In this document: positions 1-8,025 of the stretch, in pieces
How positions within the stretch are numbered: position 1 is the stretch's first letter
How the letters are laid out: each line of letters starts with the position of its first letter
DNA from: Bacteroidales bacterium
GTDB lineage: Bacteria > Bacteroidota > Bacteroidia > Bacteroidales > JAGOPY01
Reading direction: 5' to 3'
DNA: 14,455 nucleotides
NCBI GenBank assembly: GCA_030638325.1
Contig: DAOWEV010000017.1
Location: 1-14,455 of the forward strand
Notes under the pieces: model-generated
The model's input: only the letters and a program-made list of their open reading frames with translations
What the model was told of the DNA's origin: nothing
Databases searched by the model: none
Program-made: the position numbers and the translations under genes

Positions 1-132
1 GACAAGGTTTTCCAGGTCCGAATTATAGAGGTATTCATTATAAACCCGGGCCAGTAACCTGTCGTCATTTTTTTGTTGAAACCGGGTACAGGCAGTCAGC
101 AATACTAATATAATAGTCAGGAATCTAATCAC
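1..132 (-). CDS. N-terminus of a lipoprotein, probably a SurA-like periplasmic folding factor (truncated by the window edge)
   Basis: Only the first 44 codons are present; the gene runs off the left edge. The start is a GTG at 132-130, two bases after the stop codon of the upstream isomerase gene, so the two are almost certainly one operon. The N-terminus reads as a lipoprotein signal: a short charged start, a hydrophobic run, then the lipobox LTAC with the acylated Cys at residue 15. The mature part begins with an RLLARVYNEYLYNSDLENLV segment. This resembles the motif (A-R-V-x-x-x-Y-L-Y-x-S-D-L) that opens lipoproteins next to PpiC genes in Bacteroidota. I infer a periplasmic chaperone or inactive isomerase partner; the catalytic region, if any, is outside the window. 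Confidence 0.7.
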   Translation of the reverse strand, partial: MIRFLTIILVLLTACTRFQQKNDDRLLARVYNEYLYNSDLENLV

Positions 133-134
133 TA

Positions 135-2126
135 TTATTTTATATTTCCCAGAACTTCCTGATTGACCGTAACGGTATATTTTTCTTTCAGCTCGCTTAT
201 CCATTGATCTTCGAGGTAGTTCTGATAGTCAGCCGTTATAAGCCCACGTGCTTCATCCAGTGTTTTAGGGGTTGCTTTTAGTACCTTGTAAACGTTGACA
301 ATGATTGGCAGGCCGTCTTCAAACACCGTTTGAGATATTCCTTTTTTCCATTTTACAGAGGTTAGTGAAGGATCATCATTTTTTTGAAAATCACCGGATT
401 TGACAGCAATGTTTTTTTCCTTCTCATGGTTGAATTTTGAGAGAACCTCTTCGGGCGTTGCCCCGGTTGCAATAAAGGCCCTCACAGAATCAAGATTGAC
501 TTTATCCGGTTCTATGATTTTGTAGATTGAAGCATTCAGGCGCTTTTCCCACATATAATTACCTCTATGGCTTTCATGATACGCCTTCAGCCCAACAGTG
601 TCTCGAACGGCCATTGACCATACTTTCTGGTCAGTCAGATCGAAAAGCAAAATGCCATCATGGTATTCCTGTACCAGCATTTTGAATTCAGGATATTTTC
701 CTTCCAGTTTGTTGTCTTCATATGCAACAACGGCATCCTCGACGTACATTTTATACTGATCATTAAAAAACGCATCGATACTTTTTATCCTCTTATGTTG
801 TCTGCCGGCCAGGTATTCTGCAAATTCGTATTGTGAATACTTCCTGTCTCCAATCGAAAATAAGGTTTTGTTCATTCCTGCAACTGTTTCAGCCTTCCAT
901 TCACCCTGTAACAAAGTGGAGTCAATTTTCGCAAGTAAGGCTGTTTTGGCTTTGGGATATTCTTTGAAGCCATATTCTTCTTTTATCCTGTTCAGGATTG
1001 TTTCTTCACTGAGTTTGGAGCGCCGGTCCTTGGCAAGCCTGTTCCTCAATCCCATCTTCTCATCATCAAAAGAGCCCACCGGCTTCCTTTCAATAAGCAT
1101 GGCGATGTGCCAGCCAAACGGTGTGGTGAACGGCTCTGTATAATCACCGGGGTTTGATAAAGGCCGTATGGCAACAATAAAATCAGGTACCATCCTATTC
1201 ACACCAAACCATGGCAGCTTACCCTCATTGTCAACGGAGCCTTTATCTTCAGAATATTTTTTAACAACTTCGTTAAAAGAGGTGCCGGCAAGCAGCTTTT
1301 CATAAGCATCGAAGATCTTGTTCCTGGCTTTCAGTGAATCTTCAGGATTGTTGGTTTTTGGATAAGTGACATAAACATGAGCTACCTGAACCTGACCTTG
1401 CGCCGGATGCCGGTCGGTAACATTGATAATATGGTAACCATATTCCGTTCTCACAGGCACAGAAATATTTCCTTTGGGAGTTGCATAGGCACCATTTTCG
1501 AATGGATACACCATATCAAATACCGTAAAGTAACCGAGGTCTCCATGGTTTCCTTTTCTTGCAGGCCTTTGTTGTGAAGCTTCCATGTCTTTTGCTGAGG
1601 GATCATCGGATATCCGGGCCGCAGCAACCCCAAAGTCTTCACCGTCAAGGATACTTTGCTTGACTTCCTTGAGTTTGTTATAGGCTGCCAGGGTATCTTC
1701 CGGACTGGCATCCTTGTCGACCTTGATCAGGATATGACTGGCCCTGATGTCTTCCAGCTTACGTTCATAAGCTTGTTTGAGCAGGAATTCATTAACATCT
1801 TCATCAATGAAATAAGGCTGCGCAAGTTGCTTACGATACCCTTCAAGCTCTTTCTGAAAAGATGCAGCGGTGTCGAGACCCAGTGTTGTCGCTTCTTTGA
1901 CTTTTAGCCTGAAATCGATATACAGATCCAGATAGGTAACAAGGTCTTTATGGTCAATCCCCCCTTCAACGGGATTGTTCTTTTTATAAACACGAAGAAA
2001 TTCATCAACGCTAACATTTTCATCATCAATGGTGATCAACACCTCATTACCGGTCAACTGTGCAGATGACTGAAGGTTGATAAAAATACTTATTGCAAAG
2101 AGAAATAAAAATTGATAAGCTTTCAT
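135..2126 (-). CDS. Periplasmic peptidyl-prolyl cis-trans isomerase with two parvulin (PpiC) domains
   Basis: Predicted 663-aa secreted folding catalyst. Residues 1-22 form a signal peptide ending SSA-Q. A SurA-like helical region follows (about 25-120, with the phrase ITIDDENVSVDEFLRVYKK). Parvulin domain 1 spans about 127-238, opening with ASHILIKV and closing with YGYHIINV; parvulin domain 2 spans about 247-347, closing with FGWHIAML. A charged C-terminal region of about 300 residues has no domain I recognise. Parvulins catalyse prolyl isomerisation, and SurA-type proteins help outer-membrane proteins fold in the periplasm. The gene lies 63 bases downstream of guaB and two bases before the lipoprotein gene at the left edge, which points to an envelope-folding operon. 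The ATG at 2126-2124 fits the signal peptide well. Identity as a PpiC/SurA-class isomerase is firm; the exact client is unknown. Confidence 0.92.
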   Translation of the reverse strand: MKAYQFLFLFAISIFINLQSSAQLTGNEVLITIDDENVSVDEFLRVYKKNNPVEGGIDHKDLVTYLDLYIDFRLKVKEATTLGLDTAASFQKELEGYRKQLAQPYFIDEDVNEFLLKQAYERKLEDIRASHILIKVDKDASPEDTLAAYNKLKEVKQSILDGEDFGVAAARISDDPSAKDMEASQQRPARKGNHGDLGYFTVFDMVYPFENGAYATPKGNISVPVRTEYGYHIINVTDRHPAQGQVQVAHVYVTYPKTNNPEDSLKARNKIFDAYEKLLAGTSFNEVVKKYSEDKGSVDNEGKLPWFGVNRMVPDFIVAIRPLSNPGDYTEPFTTPFGWHIAMLIERKPVGSFDDEKMGLRNRLAKDRRSKLSEETILNRIKEEYGFKEYPKAKTALLAKIDSTLLQGEWKAETVAGMNKTLFSIGDRKYSQYEFAEYLAGRQHKRIKSIDAFFNDQYKMYVEDAVVAYEDNKLEGKYPEFKMLVQEYHDGILLFDLTDQKVWSMAVRDTVGLKAYHESHRGNYMWEKRLNASIYKIIEPDKVNLDSVRAFIATGATPEEVLSKFNHEKEKNIAVKSGDFQKNDDPSLTSVKWKKGISQTVFEDGLPIIVNVYKVLKATPKTLDEARGLITADYQNYLEDQWISELKEKYTVTVNQEVLGNIK

Positions 2127-2189
2127 AGTAAGTTAAATGGATTAATTTAAGTTTTTGATTGTGAAATTAAATTTTGATTTTCCCGATTT

Positions 2190-3662
2190 TCAGAATCTGC
2201 TATAGTTAGGCGCTTCGCGGGTTATTGTAACATCATGGGGATGGCTTTCCGTAACCCCTGCCTGGGTGATCGAAATGAAACGGGCCTTTTTGAGGGCTTC
2301 AATATCTTTTGCTCCTACGTAGCCCATGCCGGACTGAAGTCCTCCGACCATCTGGGTTATGACTTCCGATAATGAGCCTTTATATGGCACTCTTCCGACA
2401 ATACCTTCAGGAACGAGTTTCCTGATGTCATCTTCGACATCCTGAAAATAGCGGTCCTTGGATCCTTTCTGCATGGATTCGATGGAGCCCATGCCCCTGT
2501 AAGTCTTATATTTTCTACCGTCATAAATAATGGCTTCACCCGGAGATTCATCCACACCTGCAAAGAGTGAGCCGGCCATAATGCTGTCGGCCCCTGCTGC
2601 AAGAGCTTTGGTAATATCACCTGTGTAACGGATGCCTCCATCGGCAATAATGGGGATGCCCGTTGACTTAAGAGCGACGGCCACATTATGAATAGCAGAT
2701 AATTGCGGCACGCCTACACCGGCAATGACCCTGGTTGTGCAAATTGACCCTGGCCCGATACCTACCTTAACGCCATCAACACCAATGTCGGCCAGGGCAA
2801 GGGCGGCTTCCCGTGTGCCTATATTACCCACTACCAGATCAACTTTCGGAAATGCTTTCTTGATCATTCTGGCAATTTCAATAACGGTTTTAGTATGACC
2901 ATGAGCCGTATCCACAACAATGGCATCGGCATCCATATTTACCAGAGCTTCAGCTCTTTCAAGGGTATTGCTGGCGATACCGACGGCGGCTGCAACGCGC
3001 AGACGGCCCATCTGGTCTTTGCACGAATTGGGCCTGGTTTGAATTTTGATAATATCCCTGTACGTTATCAGGCCTATCAATTGATTATTGTTATTCACTA
3101 CCGGCAACTTCTCAATCCTGTATTGATGAAGTATCTCACCTGCTTTTTCAAATGAGATCGATTCTTTCGCTGTGATCAGGTTTTCTTTGGTCATAACTTC
3201 GGCGACCGGCCGGCCAACATTTGTTTCAAAACGCAGGTCACGATGGGTGACGATCCCAACCAGTTCGTTATTTTTCCTGACAACAGGAATCCCTCCAATA
3301 TTATTTTCTTTCATGATCTTAAGGGCATCCTTGACAAGGGCGTCTTCATGCATCGTAATTGGATCCAGGATCATCCCGTTTTCGGCCCGTTTAACTTTCC
3401 GTACCTCATTGGCTTGTACTTCGATAGACAGATTTTTATGAATCACCCCGATACCCCCTTCCTGGGCAATGGCAATAGCCATCGGGGCTTCAGTTACAGT
3501 GTCCATGGCAGCAGAAACAATAGGGACCTTGAGGTTAATGTTTCGTGAGAAAAATGAACTGATGTTAACTTCCCTCGGAATAACATCCGAATATGCCGGA
3601 ACCAGAAGAACATCATCGTATGTCAAACCTTTACCTGCGAATTTATCATTATGTGAATACAT
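2190..3662 (-). CDS. guaB: Inosine-5'-monophosphate dehydrogenase
   Basis: Oxidises IMP to XMP with NAD+, the committed step of guanine nucleotide synthesis in the cytosol. The 490-residue product has the full IMPDH plan. It opens with FAGKGLTYDDVLLVPAYSDV. A CBS pair is inserted at about 95-208 (both halves end in a GI-V/I-T-x-RD phrase). The catalytic loop is GIGPGSICTTR with Cys308, followed by the IMP-binding ADGGIRYTGDI at about 340-350, the flap region with YRGMGS (388-393), and the EGIVGRVPYKG segment. The start is the ATG at 3662-3660: a TTG eight codons upstream would add residues not expected in the family, and a perfect -7 box lies just upstream (3684-3691). The length is normal for a CBS-containing IMPDH. 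The gene is probably transcribed alone or read through into the isomerase gene 63 bases on. Confidence 0.98.
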   Translation of the reverse strand: MYSHNDKFAGKGLTYDDVLLVPAYSDVIPREVNISSFFSRNINLKVPIVSAAMDTVTEAPMAIAIAQEGGIGVIHKNLSIEVQANEVRKVKRAENGMILDPITMHEDALVKDALKIMKENNIGGIPVVRKNNELVGIVTHRDLRFETNVGRPVAEVMTKENLITAKESISFEKAGEILHQYRIEKLPVVNNNNQLIGLITYRDIIKIQTRPNSCKDQMGRLRVAAAVGIASNTLERAEALVNMDADAIVVDTAHGHTKTVIEIARMIKKAFPKVDLVVGNIGTREAALALADIGVDGVKVGIGPGSICTTRVIAGVGVPQLSAIHNVAVALKSTGIPIIADGGIRYTGDITKALAAGADSIMAGSLFAGVDESPGEAIIYDGRKYKTYRGMGSIESMQKGSKDRYFQDVEDDIRKLVPEGIVGRVPYKGSLSEVITQMVGGLQSGMGYVGAKDIEALKKARFISITQAGVTESHPHDVTITREAPNYSRF

Positions 3663-3683
3663 GACAGTCTGTTTTTTAAGCGG

Positions 3684-3691
3684 CAAAGGTA
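3684..3691 (-). promoter_or_regulatory. Bacteroidota-type -7 box for guaB
   Basis: On the minus strand the bases read TACCTTTG, an exact match to the TAnnTTTG -7 consensus of the phylum's primary sigma factor. It lies 21 bases upstream of the guaB ATG. I do not see a convincing TTG-type -33 element at the usual distance, so the call rests on the -7 box and its position. Confidence 0.5.
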
Positions 3692-3769
3692 TGAAAAATA
3701 GATAAATTGAATACTTAAGATCAAGTTATTGATAATGGCATGGAAAACAATTGGAAGATGTTGGTGTCA

Positions 3770-5266
3770 TTAAAAAACAACAGCAACATTACCAGCTATT
3801 TCTACCCTCTCATTGAGGGCGTTACTGTATCGGATCAGGTAAACATAAACACCCGACTCAACAAACTGGCCCTGGTAGGTACCATCCCATCCCTGGTCGC
3901 GCTGATTGGTCTGGAATATCATTTGCCCCCAGCGGTTGTAAATAATATAGAGATATCCGGATTCTCCAACATAGGAGAGTACCGGCTTCAAATCTCCCGA
4001 GACGCCGTTTGGGATGAAACCGTTTGGCATATAAACGCTTGATTCCTGGACTGCTTCCGCAATATTGCTTCTGCTTGTATCTTGAAAATCATAAAAGATG
4101 CCGGCGCCTTCAATGGCCTCAACAAAATAGCTGATATAGTTGTTATCACTACTGAATGCTGAAACGTCATCAATATATAAGATATTTCCTGATGAAACCT
4201 GGCCGATGGGTGTCATGTTTGATTGCCCGTCAACAAGGCGATAGATATCATAATGGGCAACACTGCCTTCCCATTCTTCATATTCATTCCATTCCAGCAG
4301 GTTGGTTCTGTCATGCCGGGCTGTTGCACGAAGTAATATCGTCCTGGATATGTTTGAAGCCGGCAACTCCTTATCACATGAGTCGATGACGGTTACTTTG
4401 TAGAAGTAGCTGGTTTGATCAACCATTGCTGTCTGATCAAAATAAGTGAGGGTAGGCGCATTTGTGGGGGCCACCGTTCCTATTTCATCATATGGCCCAT
4501 TCCTGTTCTCACTTCTGAACACCCTGTAATATTGAACATAAGCAGACGTATCAGTAAAAAACTTAAATACTACCTGTTCATCATCAGGGACTGTACCATA
4601 TCGCTGATACATAAATTGCGGTTCAGGTGATTCATAAGTTGTTATACTTTTCCTGCAGGAAGTAGAGGTCTTGGTATTCCCTTCTGCAAAAGCCCTCACA
4701 AAATATTCGTAACGGGTTGTGCTTGCCAGGTTTTCATGTACAAAAGAAGTATCTGAAGCTGTAAGGCTTATCAACAATTGAAATGGACCGCCGTTTTCAC
4801 TAACATATAATCTGTATCCACCAAGTGGAGGGTCGAAATTTATATAAGGATGCCAGGATATCAGGTCGTCTTTATCACATGGATCGTACTGAATAGCTTC
4901 AATAAGAAGCGTTCGGTGAGGTGTATCATAGGAACCCGGGCTTTCATTGCCGAGACTATCGATGGCCGAGATCCCGAAAGCATAAATGGAATCACAGGGA
5001 TATTTTCCCGGCAGGATGTAAAATTCGCCATCCGCCACCGGAACAAAATCGATGGAATCATTTTTGGGGCCGGTAGAGGTCTGAATCTTCTGGTAAATAA
5101 CATATCCTGCCAGGTGATCGGCGGAATAAGCTTCCCAGCCAATGATAATATCTTCATTGGGCAGAATGCTGACCGAATCTACAACAGGCATCTCATGTAG
5201 CTGGGCGTGCACCGCTGAAGATATCAGAATGAATAATATTATTGTAGTAAGCAATCTGGCGTTCAT
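3770..5266 (-). CDS. Secreted FN3-like protein with gliding-motility-associated (T9SS type B) C-terminal domain
   Basis: A 498-residue extracellular or cell-surface protein. Residues 1-21 are a signal peptide (hydrophobic run, cleavage after AVHA). The body is built from about four beta-sandwich, fibronectin-III-like modules (about 25-118, 122-212, 214-314 and 318-405), recognisable by recurring Y-x-Y/F-V/K strands such as YEYFVRAFAEG and YFYKVTVID. The C-terminal 90 residues match the type B sorting domain: YMPNGFIPNG, then YNRWGQMIFQTN, GWDGTYQGQ and SGVYVYLIRY. That domain directs export across the outer membrane by the type IX secretion system and is left on some cargo. I start at the ATG at 5266, which has an AGGATC-like ribosome site; an in-frame TTG seven codons upstream is less likely. 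No enzymatic domain is visible, so it may be an adhesin or structural protein. Confidence 0.88.
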   Translation of the reverse strand: MNARLLTTIILFILISSAVHAQLHEMPVVDSVSILPNEDIIIGWEAYSADHLAGYVIYQKIQTSTGPKNDSIDFVPVADGEFYILPGKYPCDSIYAFGISAIDSLGNESPGSYDTPHRTLLIEAIQYDPCDKDDLISWHPYINFDPPLGGYRLYVSENGGPFQLLISLTASDTSFVHENLASTTRYEYFVRAFAEGNTKTSTSCRKSITTYESPEPQFMYQRYGTVPDDEQVVFKFFTDTSAYVQYYRVFRSENRNGPYDEIGTVAPTNAPTLTYFDQTAMVDQTSYFYKVTVIDSCDKELPASNISRTILLRATARHDRTNLLEWNEYEEWEGSVAHYDIYRLVDGQSNMTPIGQVSSGNILYIDDVSAFSSDNNYISYFVEAIEGAGIFYDFQDTSRSNIAEAVQESSVYMPNGFIPNGVSGDLKPVLSYVGESGYLYIIYNRWGQMIFQTNQRDQGWDGTYQGQFVESGVYVYLIRYSNALNERVEIAGNVAVVF

Positions 5267-5284
5267 GATGATCCTAAATCGATA

Positions 5285-5292
5285 CAAAATTA
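5285..5292 (-). promoter_or_regulatory. -7 box for the T9SS cargo gene
   Basis: The minus strand reads TAATTTTG, matching TAnnTTTG. It lies 18 bases before the ATG at 5266, implying a short leader that still includes the AGGATC stretch. No clear -33 box was found at a normal spacing. Confidence 0.45.
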
Positions 5293-5384
5293 TACTATTA
5301 TCAGTTAACTTGTGATAACATTCAATACTTAACGTGAACTATAGTGCCTAAAGTACTTAAAGTGAACTAACGTGCCTATATCAA

Positions 5385-5412
5385 TTACGAATTAGGAATT
5401 ACGAATTAGGAA
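5385..5412. repeat. Four A/T-rich heptads, TTACGAA / TTAGGAA alternating
   Basis: Two exact copies of a 14-base unit, each made of TTACGAA and TTAGGAA, followed by a degenerate TTATGGG. The 7-base step is the same as in the CTTCCGA array about 60 bases downstream and in the large array after 14051. Confidence 0.85.
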
Positions 5413-5474
5413 TTATGGGTTACAGCTACTCTCATCTCTCTTAATTTTTTCAACCCCCGTCTTCCATCTCCCTT

Positions 5475-5523
5475 CTTCGGTCTTCCGACTTCCGACTTCC
5501 GACTTCGGACTTCCGACTTCTCT
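5475..5523. repeat. Heptanucleotide array of about seven CTTCCGA-type units
   Basis: Units in order: CTTCGGT, CTTCCGA three times, CTTCGGA, CTTCCGA, CTTCTCT, all in one 7-base register, then CAACTTT. It ends about 25 bases before the glyA -7 box. On the opposite strand the unit resembles the GGAAGAC units at 14072-14085. Confidence 0.85.
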
Positions 5524-5548
5524 CAACTTTCAACTAAAATTAATTATC

Positions 5549-5556
5549 TACCTTTG
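5549..5556 (+). promoter_or_regulatory. -7 box for glyA
   Basis: Reads TACCTTTG, an exact TAnnTTTG match, about 52 bases before the glyA ATG. A weak TTTC at 5528-5531, 17 bases upstream of the box, could act as the -33 element. It is the same octamer as the guaB -7 box. Confidence 0.55.
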
Positions 5557-5608
5557 TCCCCCATAAAAAATCAATAGACGTAATCAACCCTGATAAATGA
5601 TAATGAAT

Positions 5609-6889
5609 ATGAAAAGAGATAAAGAAGTATTTGATGCCATTGAAAAAGAACGCCTCAGGCAACTTCATGGTTTAGAGCTTATTGCATCCGAAAATTTTGT
5701 AAGCGACCAGGTGCTGGAAGCCATGGGATCTGTAATGACAAACAAATATGCTGAAGGATATCCTGCCAAAAGGTATTATGGCGGATGCCAGTATGTGGAT
5801 GTGACCGAACAGTTGGCTATTGACAGGGCAAAAGAACTTTTTGACGCGGATTATGCGAACGTACAGCCCCATTCCGGCGCCCAGGCAAATATGGCTGTTT
5901 TTCTGGCCTGTCTGAAGCCGGGTGACAAGTTCATGGGCCTCGACCTTTCTCACGGCGGACATCTTTCGCATGGGTCTTCGGTAAACACCTCGGGAATTCT
6001 CTACAATCCGGTTGCCTATAAAGTAGATGAAGATACCGGAACGGTCAACTATGACAAGATGGAAGAGACGGCCCTGAAGGAAAAACCAAAACTCATCCTT
6101 GCAGGCGCATCTGCCTATTCTCGTGACTGGGATTACGAAAGAATGCGCGATATTGCCGATCAGGTAGATGCAATCCTGATGGCTGACATCGCCCATCCTG
6201 CCGGATTGATCGCCAAAGGTCTCTTGAATGATCCAATTGAACATTGTCACGTCGTCACTACAACTACACATAAAACCCTCAGGGGGCCCCGCGGTGGTTT
6301 GATCCTGATGGGTCAGGATTTTGAGAACCCCTGGGGGCTTACAACCCTCAAAGGAGCTGTTAAAATGATGTCAATGGTTATCAATTCTGCTGTATTTCCG
6401 GGTGTGCAGGGAGGCCCGCTGGAGCATGTGATCGCATCCAAGGCAGTCGCTTTTGGGGAAGCCCTCACAGATGAATATTTTGAGTATATGCTCCAGGTCA
6501 AGAAAAATGCAGCAGTGATGGCAAAAGCATTTGTCGACTTAGGTTACCATGTGATCTCAGGTGGTACAGACAACCACTTGATGCTGATAGACCTGCGGCC
6601 CAAATTCCCGGATCTCACAGGAAGACTGGTGGAAAACACTTTGGTAAAAGCCGATATCACAGTGAACAAGAACATGGTTCCCTTCGACAGCCGCTCCCCA
6701 TTCCAGGCCTCCGGATTGAGGGTCGGAACACCGGCTATTACTACGAGGGGACTCAAGGAAGAACACATGCCGGTGATCGTGGAACTCATCGACGAGGTGA
6801 TCAATAATATTGAAGATGAAAACGTTATTGAAGCCGTGCGGAAACAGGTGAATCAGCTGATGGAACCCTACCCCTTGTTCGCCCAATGA
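5609..6889 (+). CDS. glyA: Serine hydroxymethyltransferase
   Basis: PLP enzyme that converts serine and tetrahydrofolate to glycine and 5,10-methylene-tetrahydrofolate, the main one-carbon source, in the cytosol. The 426-residue product carries the family landmarks: LELIASENFVS (22-32), NKYAEGYPAKRYYGG (45-59), NVQPHSGAQAN (84-94), DIAHPAGLIA (193-202), the PLP lysine K222 in TTTTHKTLRGPRGG, FPGVQGGPLEH (263-273), and the C-terminal GTPAITTRG. The length is as expected. Three in-frame ATGs occur close together (5597, 5603, 5609). I chose 5609 because MKRD is the start seen in close homologues; starting at 5597 would only add MIMN. The stop overlaps the next gene by four bases. Expression probably comes from the TACCTTTG box at 5549. 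Confidence 0.98.
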   Translation: MKRDKEVFDAIEKERLRQLHGLELIASENFVSDQVLEAMGSVMTNKYAEGYPAKRYYGGCQYVDVTEQLAIDRAKELFDADYANVQPHSGAQANMAVFLACLKPGDKFMGLDLSHGGHLSHGSSVNTSGILYNPVAYKVDEDTGTVNYDKMEETALKEKPKLILAGASAYSRDWDYERMRDIADQVDAILMADIAHPAGLIAKGLLNDPIEHCHVVTTTTHKTLRGPRGGLILMGQDFENPWGLTTLKGAVKMMSMVINSAVFPGVQGGPLEHVIASKAVAFGEALTDEYFEYMLQVKKNAAVMAKAFVDLGYHVISGGTDNHLMLIDLRPKFPDLTGRLVENTLVKADITVNKNMVPFDSRSPFQASGLRVGTPAITTRGLKEEHMPVIVELIDEVINNIEDENVIEAVRKQVNQLMEPYPLFAQ

Positions 6890-7380
6890 AAACACTGCAT
6901 ATAGCAAGACATGCCAAATCATCCTGGGAATACCCGGAACTGTCAGATGAAGAAAGGCCATTGCTACGGAAAGGCATTAAAAGAACAAGAAAGACGGGTG
7001 CCTTTTTAAGGGACAAAAAGATCCGGATTGACCATATCATTTCCAGTCCTGCGGTAAGAGCCTATGAAACAGCCCGCATCCTGGCCGGGTTTTTAAATTA
7101 TCCGGAAGATCAAATCAAAGTGGTGAATAGCGTATATCATGCCAATACCAATGTGTTGCTGGATCAGCTTTACAGTCTTCCCGATGAGATCAATTCAGTG
7201 ATGCTGGTGGGACATAACCCAATGTTCACCAATTTCGCAAATCATTTTCTGACCACTAAAATCGACTGGCTGCCTACTTCAGGTATAGTAAGCATTGATT
7301 TTAATACTGACAAGTGGGAAAACATCATGATGGCTGAAAGAGAAACAAAGTTCCTGATTTTTCCCAGGAAGCTTCAATAA
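6886..7380 (+). CDS. SixA-like histidine phosphatase family protein
   Basis: A 164-residue member of the histidine phosphatase (phosphoglycerate mutase-like) superfamily, closest in size and motif to SixA phosphohistidine phosphatases. The catalytic motif is IARHAKSSW with Arg8 and the nucleophile His9. The second catalytic His is His110 in LVGHNP. The ISSPAVRAYETA segment (52-63) supplies the conserved arginine. SixA removes phosphate from histidine in phosphorelay proteins; the substrate here is unknown. Its ATG overlaps the glyA stop as ATGA, so translation is likely coupled to glyA. From memory, SixA-like genes often lie near ppk1 in Bacteroidota, which fits ppk1 at 9154. An intrinsic terminator-like hairpin covers the 3' end. 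Confidence 0.9.
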   Translation: MKTLHIARHAKSSWEYPELSDEERPLLRKGIKRTRKTGAFLRDKKIRIDHIISSPAVRAYETARILAGFLNYPEDQIKVVNSVYHANTNVLLDQLYSLPDEINSVMLVGHNPMFTNFANHFLTTKIDWLPTSGIVSIDFNTDKWENIMMAERETKFLIFPRKLQ

Positions 7381-7389
7381 GCTTTTTTT
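7369..7389 (+). terminator. Terminator-like hairpin at the end of the glyA-sixA operon
   Basis: AAGCTT, loop CAAT, AAGCTT, followed directly by a T-tract. The six-base stem is A/T-rich and starts inside the last codons of the phosphatase gene, so strength is uncertain. The position is right for ending the glyA transcript. Confidence 0.4.
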
Positions 7390-7439
7390 CTGTTATTTAG
7401 CTAAGCTACTTTAACCTGGACTATCCCTGATTTAATCGG

Positions 7440-7603
7440 CAAAATATTATTTTGATGTGCTGGCTTTCTTCCCAAGGGGCAACGCCCCGTAATGTAATAG
7501 CTCAGGGCTACGTTACACTTCGCCCTGTGCTTATACCTTGAATCCTTTCAGGATTATAGCAAAACCACATTTTTTACCCAGCACATCAAAATAATATTTA
7601 ACC
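7440..7603. mobile_element. MITE-like element with 22-bp perfect terminal inverted repeats and possible 10-bp target duplication
   Basis: The arms 7442-7463 and 7578-7599 are perfect reverse complements over 22 bases (each contains TTTTGATGTGCTGG or its complement). Just outside, ATTTAATCGG occurs on both sides as a direct repeat (7430-7439 and 7604-7613), as expected of a target-site duplication. The interior has no gene. It contains small hairpins: GGGGC-AAC-GCCCC (7476-7488), CAGGGC...GCCCTG (7503-7527) and AATCCT-TTC-AGGATT (7541-7555). These GC-rich hairpins resemble short interspersed palindromes I know from Bacteroidota and planctomycete genomes. It could alternatively be a REP-type repeat or a structured RNA. 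It fills most of the space between sixA and the STAS gene. Confidence 0.7.
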
Positions 7604-7641
7604 ATTTAATCGGTTTAGATCATAGAGTCCGAAATTTTTAT

Positions 7642-7649
7642 TAAATTTG
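7642..7649 (+). promoter_or_regulatory. -7 box for the STAS-cyclase pair
   Basis: TAAATTTG matches TAnnTTTG and lies 40 bases before the STAS ATG. It is downstream of the MITE-like element; the TTTA at 7614-7617 is a poor -33 candidate at a longer than usual spacing. Confidence 0.4.
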
Positions 7650-7689
7650 ATACTGATTTGAATAATTCGGATCAATAATTTGAGAAAAT

Positions 7690-8025
7690 ATGGAAATCAA
7701 TGAAATAACAGACGGAGATGTAAGAATACTTGAGCTGAACGGTCGATTGGATTCAGCCAATTATGTTGTTTTGGAGAATAAAATGCAGGAATTGGTTACC
7801 GCCGGCGTGAAAAATACACTTATCAATTGTAAAAACCTGGATTATATCAGTAGCTCAGGATTGAGGATCTTTCTTATCTATCTCAAGAAATACAACTCAT
7901 TTGACGGGAAATTATACCTGTGTTGCCTTCAGGAGATGGTCGATGAAATTTTCAAGATATCGAATTTTAAAAGTATATTCAGGATCTTTGATACAAAACA
8001 GGAAGCACTTAAAGAATTGAAATGA
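7690..8025 (+). CDS. STAS-domain protein (anti-anti-sigma factor type)
   Basis: A 111-residue single STAS domain, the size of SpoIIAA/RsbV-type anti-sigma antagonists. The first strand and turn read VRILELNGRLDSANY (11-25). The conserved loop is LDYISSSGLRIF (50-61). The position of the phosphorylated serine of SpoIIAA corresponds to Ser55 by alignment of S-S-G-L, while the preceding Asp of the classic D-S-S-G is Ser54 here. Family members bind a serine kinase/anti-sigma factor and are switched by phosphorylation. No such kinase is encoded in this window. The neighbour 37 bases downstream is a cyclase homologue, so this STAS domain may control that instead of a sigma factor. An ATGA mini-ORF links the two genes. 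Confidence 0.9.
   Translation: MEINEITDGDVRILELNGRLDSANYVVLENKMQELVTAGVKNTLINCKNLDYISSSGLRIFLIYLKKYNSFDGKLYLCCLQEMVDEIFKISNFKSIFRIFDTKQEALKELK

Larger units (their letters stand above)
5267..5608. other. Divergent intergenic region with promoters and low-complexity repeats
   Basis: No gene is visible here. The region separates the T9SS protein (leftward) from glyA (rightward). It holds a -7 box at each edge. Between them lies a mosaic of simple repeats: a 28-base near-duplication (about 5327-5382), heptads alternating TTACGAA and TTAGGAA (5385-5412), and a run of CTTCCGA heptads (5475-5523). Confidence 0.8.

Noticed and set aside
2127..2189. Promoter or terminator between guaB and the isomerase gene
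   Set aside because: The 63-base gap has no TAnnTTTG box and no convincing hairpin plus T-tract on the minus strand.
2357..2686. 109-codon frame on the minus strand overlapping guaB in another frame
   Set aside because: It lies wholly within the conserved IMPDH catalytic region and encodes no recognisable protein.
5672..6271. 199-codon open frame on the minus strand inside glyA
   Set aside because: Antisense to the conserved SHMT core with no recognisable domain or start signal.
7440..7603. Riboswitch or conserved leader RNA for the STAS gene
   Set aside because: The hairpins could suggest RNA, but the perfect terminal repeats and outside direct repeats fit an inserted element better; no known riboswitch core was recognised.
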